A DNA stretch of 64,000 nt from an uncultured Clostridia bacterium. Lineage in GTDB: Bacteria > Bacillota > Clostridia > Christensenellales > Borkfalkiaceae. Position 1 is the stretch's first letter. Each line of letters opens with the position of its first letter. The position numbers and the translations under genes are program-made. The notes beneath the pieces are model-generated. The model was given only the letters and a program-made list of their open reading frames with translations, was not told the origin of the DNA and ran no database searches. The stretch lies in the NCBI GenBank assembly GCA_947628505.1, contig CANRAD010000005.1:30831-94830 (forward strand), written 5' to 3'. Shown piece after piece: positions 51,122-60,479 of the stretch.

Positions 51122-52808
51122 AACGTTTTATATTTTTCAATAAAATGATATCTTCGAATATTTCTTTGGCGACAGGCGCCGCCACAGCGCTGCCGTAATA
51201 CGTGCCTTGCGGCTCGTCGACTATGACAAGAGCAAGATACTGCGGTTTATTAGCCGGAAAAAATCCGACGAACGAGGAAACGTATTTCCCTTGCGCCACC
51301 CTTCCGTCTTCATATTTTTGCGCGGTTCCCGTTTTGCCGCCCACGCGGTAGCCGTCGATATAGGCATGCTTGCCGCTACCATCTTTAACCACGCCTTCGA
51401 GCATTTCGGCGAGAATTTCGGAAGCCTTGGTTCCGATTGCCTTGTTTTTAAAGATAACGGCGTTTTCTTCAACATTCCCGCCGTTCGGCGACGACACGCT
51501 TTTCAAAAGTCTCGGCGCATAATAATTGCCTCCGTTTACTGCCGCCGCCACCGCACATGCAAGCTGTATGCCCGTAACGGCAACCGTCTGTCCGAAGCCT
51601 ATGCGCGCAAGATCGCAATCGCGAATCGCCGTGCTCGGCACCAACATACCGAGAGCTTCCCCGTTGAAATCGAGCCCCGTTACGTTTCCAAAGCCGAATT
51701 TATAGAGATATTCATAAAAAGTTTTACCGCCGAGTGCGAGAGCAATATCGGAAAAGCAAGGATTGCAACTGTTATTCAGCGCGTCTGCAAGAGTTTGGTT
51801 TGAGTGTTTTCCGTTTGAATGATCCGACCAACACTTTATCTTTGTTCCGTCGACCGTTCGAGAGCGGCTGCCGTTAAAGACATACGAATTCGAAAACGCA
51901 TTCGGATTGCCGTCGATATGTTCCTGTATGTTCGCCGCCGCGGTTATAACTTTGAAAGTAGAGCCCGGTTCGTATATATTGCTTACCAACCCGTTTCTTG
52001 AAAGCGAATTCAATAATTCCGAATCGTTCCTCGGAACCTCGTTAAGGTTGTAAGAGGGATAATTTACCATTGCAAGCACGTCAAAGTTCTGAGGATCGAG
52101 GACGATGCAAGATACGGATTTTGCCGAAGAAGAATTATAGACGCTCTTCATCGCGTTTTCCGCCGCAAGCTGAATATCCATGTCTATCGTCAGTTTTATA
52201 TCGCATCCGGCGACGGCTTCCTGATAAACTATCTTAGATTTTTCCGTCTGAATACCTACAATATCCGTCGAATATGTTATTTCCCCGTTGGTTCCGCCGA
52301 GCAAACCGTCGTAAAATTTTTCTATTCCGGAAACGCCGGTGCCGTCGGACGCAGTAAAACCTATTACCTGACAGAGAGCATCTCCGTAAGCATAATTACG
52401 CATATTGTCGCGGGCATAATAAACCCCGGGAAGATTGAACTTAACAAGTTTTTCGACCGTTTCTTTGTTCTGCTGTCGCGCAACGGTTATTTCGGAAATT
52501 TTCCCGGCATTTATTTTTTCCGACAGATAATTTCGGTCGACATTAAACAGTTCGCCGATAATTTCCGTGGTTCGGTCGACGTTGTCGACTGCGCTCGGAC
52601 GCAAAAATACGCTATATGTATTGATATTTCCAGCGATAACTTTGCCGTTTCTGTCAAGGATTCTGCCGCGGGCGGCAATTACCGGGATTTCTCTGTTCCA
52701 TTGGTCGACAGCTTTGAGTTTCAGCTCCGCTCCCCAAGCAACCTGAACGTACAATAGCCTGGCGAGTATTACGCAAAAAATAAAGGTTATCGCCAAACTC
52801 ATTGACAA
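51114..52808 (-). CDS. Class B penicillin-binding protein (FtsI/SpoVD-like, no PASTA domain)
   Basis: PBP dimerisation region, SxxK in EPGSTFKVITAA, SCN in LNNSCNPC, KTGTAQ. Confidence 0.93.
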   Translation of the reverse strand: MSMSLAITFIFCVILARLLYVQVAWGAELKLKAVDQWNREIPVIAARGRILDRNGKVIAGNINTYSVFLRPSAVDNVDRTTEIIGELFNVDRNYLSEKINAGKISEITVARQQNKETVEKLVKFNLPGVYYARDNMRNYAYGDALCQVIGFTASDGTGVSGIEKFYDGLLGGTNGEITYSTDIVGIQTEKSKIVYQEAVAGCDIKLTIDMDIQLAAENAMKSVYNSSSAKSVSCIVLDPQNFDVLAMVNYPSYNLNEVPRNDSELLNSLSRNGLVSNIYEPGSTFKVITAAANIQEHIDGNPNAFSNSYVFNGSRSRTVDGTKIKCWSDHSNGKHSNQTLADALNNSCNPCFSDIALALGGKTFYEYLYKFGFGNVTGLDFNGEALGMLVPSTAIRDCDLARIGFGQTVAVTGIQLACAVAAAVNGGNYYAPRLLKSVSSPNGGNVEENAVIFKNKAIGTKASEILAEMLEGVVKDGSGKHAYIDGYRVGGKTGTAQKYEDGRVAQGKYVSSFVGFFPANKPQYLALVIVDEPQGTYYGSAVAAPVAKEIFEDIILLKNIKRFV

Positions 52809-52878
52809 TAACCTCTTTTGTAAAACCGTTATGGAAAATCCCTTTTTATCAGTTTTATTAATTTTATTTACTCCGTAT

Positions 52879-53583
52879 TTATTTTACAAGGTTGTTTTGA
52901 AAAACAAAATCCTGAAGAATGCTGTCTCTGCTGTTCAGAAAGTCGTTCAACTCTCCGCTTACGCCGGCATATGAACCGCGAACGTTCTCCAAAGACGATT
53001 GAAGAGAGCCCAAATCGCTGTTCAAACCGGAAATTATAGCCGCGTTTACGATTATGAGCACAAACAAAGCTACTATTACCGAAACAACTACCGCGATTAT
53101 GATTTTATCGCGTTTGGACAAATTTACACGCTTTTCCGCGCTTGTATTTGCTATTACGCCCTCTTCAACTGTCTTCTTCGTGCCTGTGGTTTTATATTGG
53201 ATAGTCGTAAGAGTAGGGCGTAAATCCTCGCTTTCCTCTTCCTCGTTATCCTGTTGCGAAGCCGTTTCGGGCTTGGCAATCTGAGCCCAACTGTTTATTG
53301 CGCTGTCGGCGCGGAAAACATCCGCGTTCGTGCGAGCGCTTTCAACAAAATAGGGTGCTTGCATTTTTTGTTGCGCGGGAACATCCTCCACGGGCGTTTC
53401 CGCAGTCTCCGCCTTCGGCTCGTTCTTTATATCGCTTATCTTGGTTTCCGGATTTATGAGCCTTGCGTAATTGTCTTTGATGCGGGCATTGTGAATTTCG
53501 TCCGCCGTTCTTTCGGGAACATAATCCGAATTTTCTTCACGAACACCTATTCTTCTTTCCAAAACGGGTGTAGCGACTGCCAT
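52879..53583 (-). CDS. FtsL-position bitopic membrane protein with long cytoplasmic N-terminus
   Basis: Between rsmH and the class B PBP; one TM (IIIAVVVSVIVALFVLIIVNAAII) followed by short coiled coil; start MAVATPVLE with GGAG upstream. Confidence 0.7.
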   Translation of the reverse strand: MAVATPVLERRIGVREENSDYVPERTADEIHNARIKDNYARLINPETKISDIKNEPKAETAETPVEDVPAQQKMQAPYFVESARTNADVFRADSAINSWAQIAKPETASQQDNEEEESEDLRPTLTTIQYKTTGTKKTVEEGVIANTSAEKRVNLSKRDKIIIAVVVSVIVALFVLIIVNAAIISGLNSDLGSLQSSLENVRGSYAGVSGELNDFLNSRDSILQDFVFQNNLVK

Positions 53584-53603
53584 AATTTTCTCCTTATCGC
53601 ATA

Positions 53604-54545
53604 TTAGATGATTTTTTCCGCTATTCTGAGCTTCGCGCACTTTGAACGCGTATTTAACGTCAATTCCTTCAAACTCGCCGTAATCGGTTTCTTGGTGATT
53701 ATTTCAATCTCCTTCTTTTTGCCGCAAACGCAAACTGGTAAATTTTTGTCGCATATGCAGTCAGTTTCGAGAAATCTGAAAGCCTGCTTTACGATTCTGT
53801 CTTCAAGAGAGTGAAAAGTAAGTATTACTATTCTTCCTCCCTTTTTCAGCTTTCGGGTTAAGCCGATAACGCAATCGTAAAGTCCGTTAAGCTCGCCGTT
53901 AACCGCAATTCTTATTGCCTGGAAACTTTTTCTCGCCGCCGGACCGTTCTGCTTGAATTTTGCCGGTATGCTGCGTTCGATTATATCTACGAGTTCGCCG
54001 CATGTCGTTATAGCGTTTCGGGTTCTCGCTTTAACGATATTCGCGGCTATTTCTGACGCAAACTTTTCTTCGCCGTATTCCCTGAGTATTTTTGCAAGTT
54101 GTTCTTTGGAATACTCGTTAACTATATTTTCGGCTTTCAGAGATTGAGTAGCGTCCATTCTCATATCGAGAGGCGCCGAAGGTTTCATGTAGGAAAACCC
54201 TCTCGACTCCGTATCGAGCTGTCTGCTGGATACGCCGAAATCCAATATTGCTCCGTCAATGTCTTTTACGCCGACATCCGAGAGCACGTTTTCAAAGTCT
54301 TTATAGTCCGACTTGAATATTTTAAATCTGTTATGAAATTCTTTAAGTCTGTCCGTTGCCGCGGCTATTGCTTCGTCGTCAAGGTCTGTTGCAATCAATT
54401 TGCCGTCCGGCGACGTTCTTTTCAGAATTTCGTAAGAATGCCCTCCGCCGCCCACAGTGCCGTCGAAATAGGTTCCGCCTTCTTTCAGGTTGAGCCCTTG
54501 CATACACTCTTCAAGCATTACGGGTATATGGGAAAAGCCTTCCAT
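53604..54545 (-). CDS. rsmH: 16S rRNA (cytosine1402-N4)-methyltransferase
   Basis: HIPVMLEECMQGL, YFDGTVGGGGHS, LDFGVSSRQLD. Confidence 0.98.
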   Translation of the reverse strand: MEGFSHIPVMLEECMQGLNLKEGGTYFDGTVGGGGHSYEILKRTSPDGKLIATDLDDEAIAAATDRLKEFHNRFKIFKSDYKDFENVLSDVGVKDIDGAILDFGVSSRQLDTESRGFSYMKPSAPLDMRMDATQSLKAENIVNEYSKEQLAKILREYGEEKFASEIAANIVKARTRNAITTCGELVDIIERSIPAKFKQNGPAARKSFQAIRIAVNGELNGLYDCVIGLTRKLKKGGRIVILTFHSLEDRIVKQAFRFLETDCICDKNLPVCVCGKKKEIEIITKKPITASLKELTLNTRSKCAKLRIAEKII

Positions 54546-54546
54546 G

Positions 54547-55029
54547 TCAAATGCCTAATTCTTTTACAAGCGCGTTAATATCCAACTTGCCGTTATCGAA
54601 GTTCTTGTTGTACTCTTCTGCCGACCAAATTTCAACGTGGTCCACGTTGCCGCAGAAAACTATATCTTTGGTTATGCCGGCATGTTCTTTGAACTCCGAC
54701 GGCAAAACAAACCTTCCCTGTGGATCGCTCTCGATAGTCTTGAACGCGGTCAAATACTTTCTCAACGACCAAAATCTGCTGTCCGACTGTTTGATATCTC
54801 TGAGAGGGGCAAAAATATTATTAATCGCTTCCTGCGTGTATATCGAAATACAGTTATCCGTGCCTTTCTGAAAAACGAGACTGTATTTTTTATTATCCTC
54901 TCCGTCAGAATCTTTGGAACAATCTATCCCAACGTTCTCAAACATGTCTTCTTTGAGCTTGGAAGGAATTCTTATTCTGTTTTTACCGTCAATCGAATGA
55001 TTGTACGTTCCGGTAAGTATAGTACGCAT
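54547..55029 (-). CDS. mraZ: Transcriptional regulator MraZ
   Basis: GTYNHSIDGKNRIRIPSKLKE and DPQGRFVLPSEFKEHAGI repeats; first in dcw cluster. Confidence 0.94.
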   Translation of the reverse strand: MRTILTGTYNHSIDGKNRIRIPSKLKEDMFENVGIDCSKDSDGEDNKKYSLVFQKGTDNCISIYTQEAINNIFAPLRDIKQSDSRFWSLRKYLTAFKTIESDPQGRFVLPSEFKEHAGITKDIVFCGNVDHVEIWSAEEYNKNFDNGKLDINALVKELGI

Positions 55030-55054
55030 ATTTTGAACCAAAGTGTATTCTCAT

Positions 55055-55083
55055 TATATTACCACTTTTAACCATTGTCAACG
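55055..55083 (-). promoter_or_regulatory. Consensus sigma-A promoter of dcw cluster
   Basis: Minus strand TTGACA-17 nt-TATAAT. Confidence 0.85.
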
Positions 55084-55143
55084 GTTTTTTTAAAAAAAAC
55101 AGAAAAAAATTAAAATAATTTGGGATTTATAACCAAAATGGTG

Positions 55144-55896
55144 CTATTTGAAATCAATTTTTTGGTTTAAAAATAAATAAATTTGCCTATTTTTTGCCTG
55201 ATTTCCGCCCAAAAAAGAGATTTTTTGGCGTTCCACGCTTTTGTGGTCAAAAATCCCTAAAATTTTATACAATCTGCGCGCCGTGCCGAATATTCCGTCG
55301 TAAATTTCGCATTTGTATTTCTCATAAATCATATCTGCGACATAGTGATAATGCGTGCAACCAAGCACGATTTTATCTGCGCATACGTCCGGAAGCATTT
55401 TCATCACAGTGATTTTATCTATGTTTGTTGTGTTTTCTTCTATATACGCGGCAAGGTTGCGGCAAGCGAAAACACTTGTTCTTCCATTGCCGAACCTATC
55501 AACAAGAGTTGCCAACGAGGCGCTGTTTGCCGTGGCTTCCGTAGCAAGAACCGCAACTCTGCCGTCATTTGCGGCGGCCGGCTTTACCGCCGGTTGAATA
55601 CCGATTATGGGAAACGGATATTTTTGTCGCAATATCGGCGCACATTCTGCGGTTACCGTATTGCACGCAATTACGGCCGCCGTCGGCGACAATCTGTTCA
55701 TTCTATCGAATATCCGGAATGTTAATTCAACGATTTTTTCGTGCGGAAGATTGCCGTAAGGCACGTTGTAATTATCGGCGAAATATACAAAATCGCAATC
55801 TCTTCTGTTCTTTGAACACATGACGAACAGCGGCAACCCGCCTATACCGCTATCGAAAAAACAGACAAGTTTTCGCTTATGACAATCTTCCGCCAT
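55144..55896 (-). CDS. murI: Glutamate racemase
   Basis: FFDSGIGGLPLF, AVIACNTVTA, IVLGCTHYHYV (both catalytic Cys). Confidence 0.95.
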   Translation of the reverse strand: MAEDCHKRKLVCFFDSGIGGLPLFVMCSKNRRDCDFVYFADNYNVPYGNLPHEKIVELTFRIFDRMNRLSPTAAVIACNTVTAECAPILRQKYPFPIIGIQPAVKPAAANDGRVAVLATEATANSASLATLVDRFGNGRTSVFACRNLAAYIEENTTNIDKITVMKMLPDVCADKIVLGCTHYHYVADMIYEKYKCEIYDGIFGTARRLYKILGIFDHKSVERQKISFLGGNQAKNRQIYLFLNQKIDFK

Positions 55897-56038
55897 ATAT
55901 TATTAATATTTATGGAAAGCAAAATATATTAAAAAAAATGCTAAAAGCAGAGCAAAAACAGTTTACAAGCACCCGTTTTTATGATAAAATTACACAAGAA
56001 TTTAAGTTCAAACGGTATTAATCCAAAGGAGATATTAA

Positions 56039-56302
56039 ATGCCTAATATAAAATCCGCAAAAAAGCGCGTACTCGTTACCGAAAAAAAGGCCGAAAGAAA
56101 CAAAGCGATTAAGTCGGAAGTAAAAACCGAAATCAAAAAATTCCTCGCGGTTGTTCAGAGCGGCGACAAAGCTGCGGCGACGGCCATGTTGTCCAACGTT
56201 TGTTCGGTTATAGACAGCGCCGTGAGCAAGGGTGTTTACAAGAAAAACACTGCGGCAAATAAAAAATCCGGCTTGGCTAAAAAACTCAATGCAATGGAAT
56301 AA
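56039..56302 (+). CDS. rpsT: 30S ribosomal protein S20
   Basis: MPNIKSAKKRVLVTEKKAERNKAIKSEVKT; basic 87 aa; AAGGAG upstream. Confidence 0.98.
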   Translation: MPNIKSAKKRVLVTEKKAERNKAIKSEVKTEIKKFLAVVQSGDKAAATAMLSNVCSVIDSAVSKGVYKKNTAANKKSGLAKKLNAME

Positions 56303-56306
56303 AAAT

Positions 56307-56333
56307 TTGCGGACGCATCTGCGTCCGCTTTTT
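56307..56333 (+). terminator. Intrinsic terminator of rpsT
   Basis: GCGGACGC-ATCT-GCGTCCGC-TTTTTT. Confidence 0.9.
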
Positions 56334-56341
56334 TAATACGC

Positions 56342-56373
56342 AAAAAGCGCAGTCTTTACCGACTGCGCTTTTT
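56342..56373 (-). terminator. Terminator downstream of tRNA-Arg
   Basis: AAAAAGCGCAGTC-TTTACC-GACTGCGCTTTTT. Confidence 0.85.
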
Positions 56374-56374
56374 A

Positions 56375-56449
56375 TGGTACTCCCGCCGGGAATCGAACCC
56401 GGAACTGCCCCTTAGGAGGGGGCTGTTATATCCATTTAACTACGGAAGC
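56375..56449 (-). tRNA. tRNA-Arg (anticodon CCT), CCA encoded
   Basis: Cloverleaf: GCTTCCG...CGGGAGT acceptor; GCCCC-CTCCTAA-GGGGC anticodon arm; CCGGG-TTCGATT-CCCGG T arm; 3' CCA. Confidence 0.95.
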
Positions 56450-56615
56450 GTTGAGCCATATAATAATACAACATACGCGCGAAAAAATCAATTGATTTCG
56501 CGCGTATTCGATAAGACTATCCGTTTTCAGTCGCCGAGAAGCATACCGACATTCGATATTTAAAACATCTGCCGTTCCCGCCGCCGTCATTTCCTTTTAT
56601 AGAATATCCGTATAA

Positions 56616-57083
56616 TCAAGACGGATATTCCAAGCATCTGTCGCCCGTCAGTGCCGTCATATATCTTTCCGTGTAGTACTTAGCCATAGCAAGATTCTGT
56701 TCGAGATAGTTGCCGCACTCTGCCGCGCTCGCACCCGGAATTTTCCCTTCGAAATTCAGAATAAAGCGGCACATATCGAGGACAAGTTCATAAACCTGCA
56801 AACTATCCAAATTGCCGAACATAATCAAATAAAATCCCGTACGGCAACCCATTGGTCCGAAATAAACGATATCGCTCTTGCTCTGCGAATTCCTTAAAAA
56901 AGTCGCGCCGAGATGCTCTATTGTATGCAGTGCGGAAGAATCGATTACCGGCTCCCTATTCGGAGCGGTAAATCTGAGATCGAAAGTGGTAATCGCACAC
57001 CCGTTCTTCTCATCTCTCCTCGATACATACAAACCGGGTTTGAGATTAAGATGATTTACTTTAAAACTTGCGATTTTCTCCAT
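56616..57083 (-). CDS. luxS: S-ribosylhomocysteine lyase
   Basis: ALHTIEHLGATFLRN metal motif, GPMGCRTGFYLI. Confidence 0.97.
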   Translation of the reverse strand: MEKIASFKVNHLNLKPGLYVSRRDEKNGCAITTFDLRFTAPNREPVIDSSALHTIEHLGATFLRNSQSKSDIVYFGPMGCRTGFYLIMFGNLDSLQVYELVLDMCRFILNFEGKIPGASAAECGNYLEQNLAMAKYYTERYMTALTGDRCLEYPS

Positions 57084-57088
57084 TGTAT

Positions 57089-58246
57089 TTAATCGGTAAG
57101 CTCGTCCGCCAAAACTTTGATTTCGGCAAGACTTTCCTCATTCAGCGAAGAACGAATCCTGACCTGCCTCAAATAAACGAGGTTTTTACACTTTTCCATT
57201 TTAGCCGCCATGGCTTTTGCGGCATACGGCGCCCAACTGCCGTTTTCCACGAAAGCGACTTTTCTCGATTGGAAATTCCGCTCTGCCAAGCAATCGATAT
57301 ATTCGCGCATGGCGGGAAAAATATCGCCGTTGTAAGTTGTTGTCGCCAATACTAAGGCAGAATATCTGAAAGCCTCGGCCACACAAAAAGCTCTGTCCTC
57401 CCGAGCGATATCGAGAGCTTCTACCTCTACTCCGCGAGCTTTCAGCTCTTCGGCAAGTCTGAGCGCCGCCGTACGCGTATGCCCGTAAACAGAAGTATAC
57501 GCAACAAGCACGCCCTTTTTCTCCGGCTCGTATGCAGACCATTTACGATATAATTCAATGTATTTTCCGAGATTTTCCGTCAGTAAAGGTCCGTGCAAAG
57601 GACAAACGGCATTGATTGCGAAATCCGAAAGTTTTTTGAGCAATGATTGAACCTGCATACCGTATTTACCCACTATACCTATATAGTAGCGCCTTGCTTC
57701 GTCTTCCCAAGGCTCGTCGCAGTCGAGAGCTCCGAATTTCCCGAAAGCATCGGCGGAATAAAGAGCGCCCGTATAACTATCGTAAGCGGTCATAACCTCC
57801 GGCCAATGCACCATAGGCGCAAATACAAAGGTAAGCTCGTGTTTGCCGAGCGGGAGTTTGTCCCCGTCTTTAACTACAAGACGCCTTTCTTCGTAATCTG
57901 TCCCGAAAAACTCTTTGAGCATTACAAAGGTTTTCATATTGCCGACTACGGTTGCCTTATTATACTTCTCGGCTAAACGAGCTATGTTGGCAGAATGATC
58001 GGGCTCCATATGTAACACTATTATATAATCCGGAGACCTGTATCCCAACGTTTCGCTTATGTTCTTCAACCACTCTTCGCCGAAATCAGCGTCAACGCTG
58101 TCCATAACGGCGATTTTTTCGTCTTTGATTACATAAGAATTGTACGACATCCCCGAAGGAACTTTATACATTCCCTCGAACAAATCAATCTCATGGTCGT
58201 TCACGCCTACATAATACGTATCTTTTAAAAATTCGTTCATAGTCAA
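57089..58246 (-). CDS. Flavodiiron protein (FprA/ROO type)
   Basis: MBL-type diiron site HMEPDHSANI; C-terminal flavodoxin domain VLVAYTSVYGHTRTAALRL. Confidence 0.93.
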   Translation of the reverse strand: MTMNEFLKDTYYVGVNDHEIDLFEGMYKVPSGMSYNSYVIKDEKIAVMDSVDADFGEEWLKNISETLGYRSPDYIIVLHMEPDHSANIARLAEKYNKATVVGNMKTFVMLKEFFGTDYEERRLVVKDGDKLPLGKHELTFVFAPMVHWPEVMTAYDSYTGALYSADAFGKFGALDCDEPWEDEARRYYIGIVGKYGMQVQSLLKKLSDFAINAVCPLHGPLLTENLGKYIELYRKWSAYEPEKKGVLVAYTSVYGHTRTAALRLAEELKARGVEVEALDIAREDRAFCVAEAFRYSALVLATTTYNGDIFPAMREYIDCLAERNFQSRKVAFVENGSWAPYAAKAMAAKMEKCKNLVYLRQVRIRSSLNEESLAEIKVLADELTD

Positions 58247-59073
58247 TCCGTTTTTGTAAATTCGTATAATTTATCGAGATTATCGTAAATCTCGTATATG
58301 TCGTCAAAATCGTGTATGCCGAGTTTATCGTGTACTTGCTCCCTGTCCCACTGCTTATAGTTATAGAGTCTGAAAAAAGGTCCGTACCACTTGAACCCCT
58401 TACAGAAATGCTTTATAACGGTATCGGGTTTTATCTTGCGCTGTTCGTTGAATTTATAAGGGAGAATGAGCTTTGACTTTGCGTTAAAGTTTATTGCCGA
58501 TTGGTCAGGCATAAACAACTTTCTCTTGTTCACAAGTTTTCTCGCCTTTACAAAAAGTCCTGTCTTCTTTATTTCCGGCATATTTAGTAAAAGCACGCCT
58601 GCGTTGCAATAATGCGGCCTTACCCATATATGCCCTACCTTGTCCAACACCATAGCGAGCTCATGCCCCGTTACGTCTATATCGTAAAGCTGTTTTATAT
58701 CCGAACAACACATAGTATCCACGTCGATATAAATAAGTTTTTCGGGTATGTACATTTTATCGAGCAACAGCCTTGCTATTGTATACGGAGTGTAACCCGT
58801 TTTAAGGTTTTTGCTGTTGCCGAATTCGGAAATAAACTCTTTCGTACAGTCCAAAAGAATTACACGATTATCCGGATTGTATTCCTGCACTATATTGTTC
58901 AGCACGCGCGTCTGCTCTGCCGTAATGGGTTTAAATCTCTCGTCAATACATGTCAAATCCATAGTGAGAAGATAAATAAACACATTTTCTTTCGTGTATT
59001 TTAAAACGGACAAAACCGACAAAACTATTCCGTGAAAAATTCTGCGGTTAGCGCTGTAACAAATGGGTATCAT
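58243..59073 (-). CDS. Glycosyltransferase family 8 protein
   Basis: DxD in KLIYIDVDTMCCSDI, YCNAGVLLLNMPEI, DQSAINF, HFCKGFKWY. Confidence 0.9.
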   Translation of the reverse strand: MIPICYSANRRIFHGIVLSVLSVLKYTKENVFIYLLTMDLTCIDERFKPITAEQTRVLNNIVQEYNPDNRVILLDCTKEFISEFGNSKNLKTGYTPYTIARLLLDKMYIPEKLIYIDVDTMCCSDIKQLYDIDVTGHELAMVLDKVGHIWVRPHYCNAGVLLLNMPEIKKTGLFVKARKLVNKRKLFMPDQSAINFNAKSKLILPYKFNEQRKIKPDTVIKHFCKGFKWYGPFFRLYNYKQWDREQVHDKLGIHDFDDIYEIYDNLDKLYEFTKTD

Positions 59074-59225
59074 ATTTTATCCTCATTTATTTTCTTCTGT
59101 ATTATATTACGTACAATGTTTTTCTTTCACTAATATTTTATATGTTTTGCAATCAAAAAGCAAGCATATGTGCGCAAAATGATTAAAAACCTGCAAACAT
59201 GACAAATAACTTAGCGGAGGTTATT

Positions 59226-60479
59226 ATGAATCCTATTAAAGAAAAAAGCAAATCTTTGGAAAACAACTTTTTACCGCTCAGAAAAATGTATCCCAAAAGT
59301 TATAACAAGGATAAGACTTCTCCCTACACCAAAACCCGCGTCATACTGATGAACGGTACGGAATTCGAATCGCAGTGGTTTATGCACAACTTTGCGCGCC
59401 ATTGCGACGAACCGGAAATTCTCAGCACGCTGTCAGTCGTACGCAGACAAGAACAGCAACAGCAAAAGCGCATAAGCTGCTTAAAGCCCATAAACGAAAG
59501 CATACTCGAAACGACAATCGGTTACGAGCAACTCGCAGTCGACCTGACCGCAGTTCTTGCAAAAAACGAAAAAGACGAAAACAATATCAAGGCGTTGAAT
59601 TTTGCGCTTTTGGAAGATTTCGACCACCTTTATCGCTATGCAAATCTTTTAAAAACGGATAAAAACATCGACGCGGATATGCTCGTCGGAAAATACACCG
59701 AAATTATGCCCGGTCGCCCCACCGTCGCCGAGCACAGATTCCCTTCGGACGATATAAAGCCGCATCTCAACGCGGCGAAAGCCGATATGTACAGCAAGCT
59801 CGTTGCGTGCACCATAACCGCCGCTGAACAGCAAACCATGAATTACTATATGAATATCGCACAATGGTATAAAAACGACCTCGGACGAAAGCTGTATGCC
59901 GAAATCGCGATGATCGAAGAAGCTCACGTAACTCAATACGAAAGTTTGAAAGATCCTACGCTTACGTGGTTGGAACAATGGGTTATGCATGAATATACCG
60001 AGTGTTGGCTCTATTATTCCGCCATGCAAGACGAAAGCGACGAGTCGATTAAAAAAATCTGGTACGAACACTTCAAAATGGAAGTTACGCACCTTAAAAC
60101 GGCGGCAAAAATGCTTAAAAAATTCGAAAAAAAGAATTTCGAGGACGTGTGCGGAAGCGGCGAATTCCCCAAACTTTTAAAGTTGGGCGGAAACAAAGAA
60201 TATATCCGAAAGGTATTGAGCGACACGATAACTTTAACCGCGGACAATACGCATGAAAAAATGGACTATAAGGAAATCAAAAAAATACCCGATGACCACA
60301 GATATTTCGATTATCAGAAATTCATGTCCGGAAATCCGGAAAAAAACCCGTCTCACCTCGTCATAGAAAAGGCCATAGAAAAATTGGGCAAGGACTATCG
60401 CTACCAGGATTCCGATCATCCCGTTAAAGAACTGAGAAGCAGACAAAAAGACAATACGCACATCGCGAGAACAAAATAA
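59226..60479 (+). CDS. Uncharacterised ferritin-like (putative diiron) protein
   Basis: Helical protein with E/ExxH pattern: ESILETTIGYEQ, LLEDFDHLYRY, EIAMIEEAHVTQYE, MHEYTECWLYY, HFKMEVTHLKTAA; ATG 59226 preceded by GGAGG. Confidence 0.72.
   Translation: MNPIKEKSKSLENNFLPLRKMYPKSYNKDKTSPYTKTRVILMNGTEFESQWFMHNFARHCDEPEILSTLSVVRRQEQQQQKRISCLKPINESILETTIGYEQLAVDLTAVLAKNEKDENNIKALNFALLEDFDHLYRYANLLKTDKNIDADMLVGKYTEIMPGRPTVAEHRFPSDDIKPHLNAAKADMYSKLVACTITAAEQQTMNYYMNIAQWYKNDLGRKLYAEIAMIEEAHVTQYESLKDPTLTWLEQWVMHEYTECWLYYSAMQDESDESIKKIWYEHFKMEVTHLKTAAKMLKKFEKKNFEDVCGSGEFPKLLKLGGNKEYIRKVLSDTITLTADNTHEKMDYKEIKKIPDDHRYFDYQKFMSGNPEKNPSHLVIEKAIEKLGKDYRYQDSDHPVKELRSRQKDNTHIARTK

Noticed and set aside
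56375-56507. Integrated element using tRNA-Arg as attachment site
   Set aside because: No integrase, no repeated tRNA 3' end, and both flanks are ordinary core genes.
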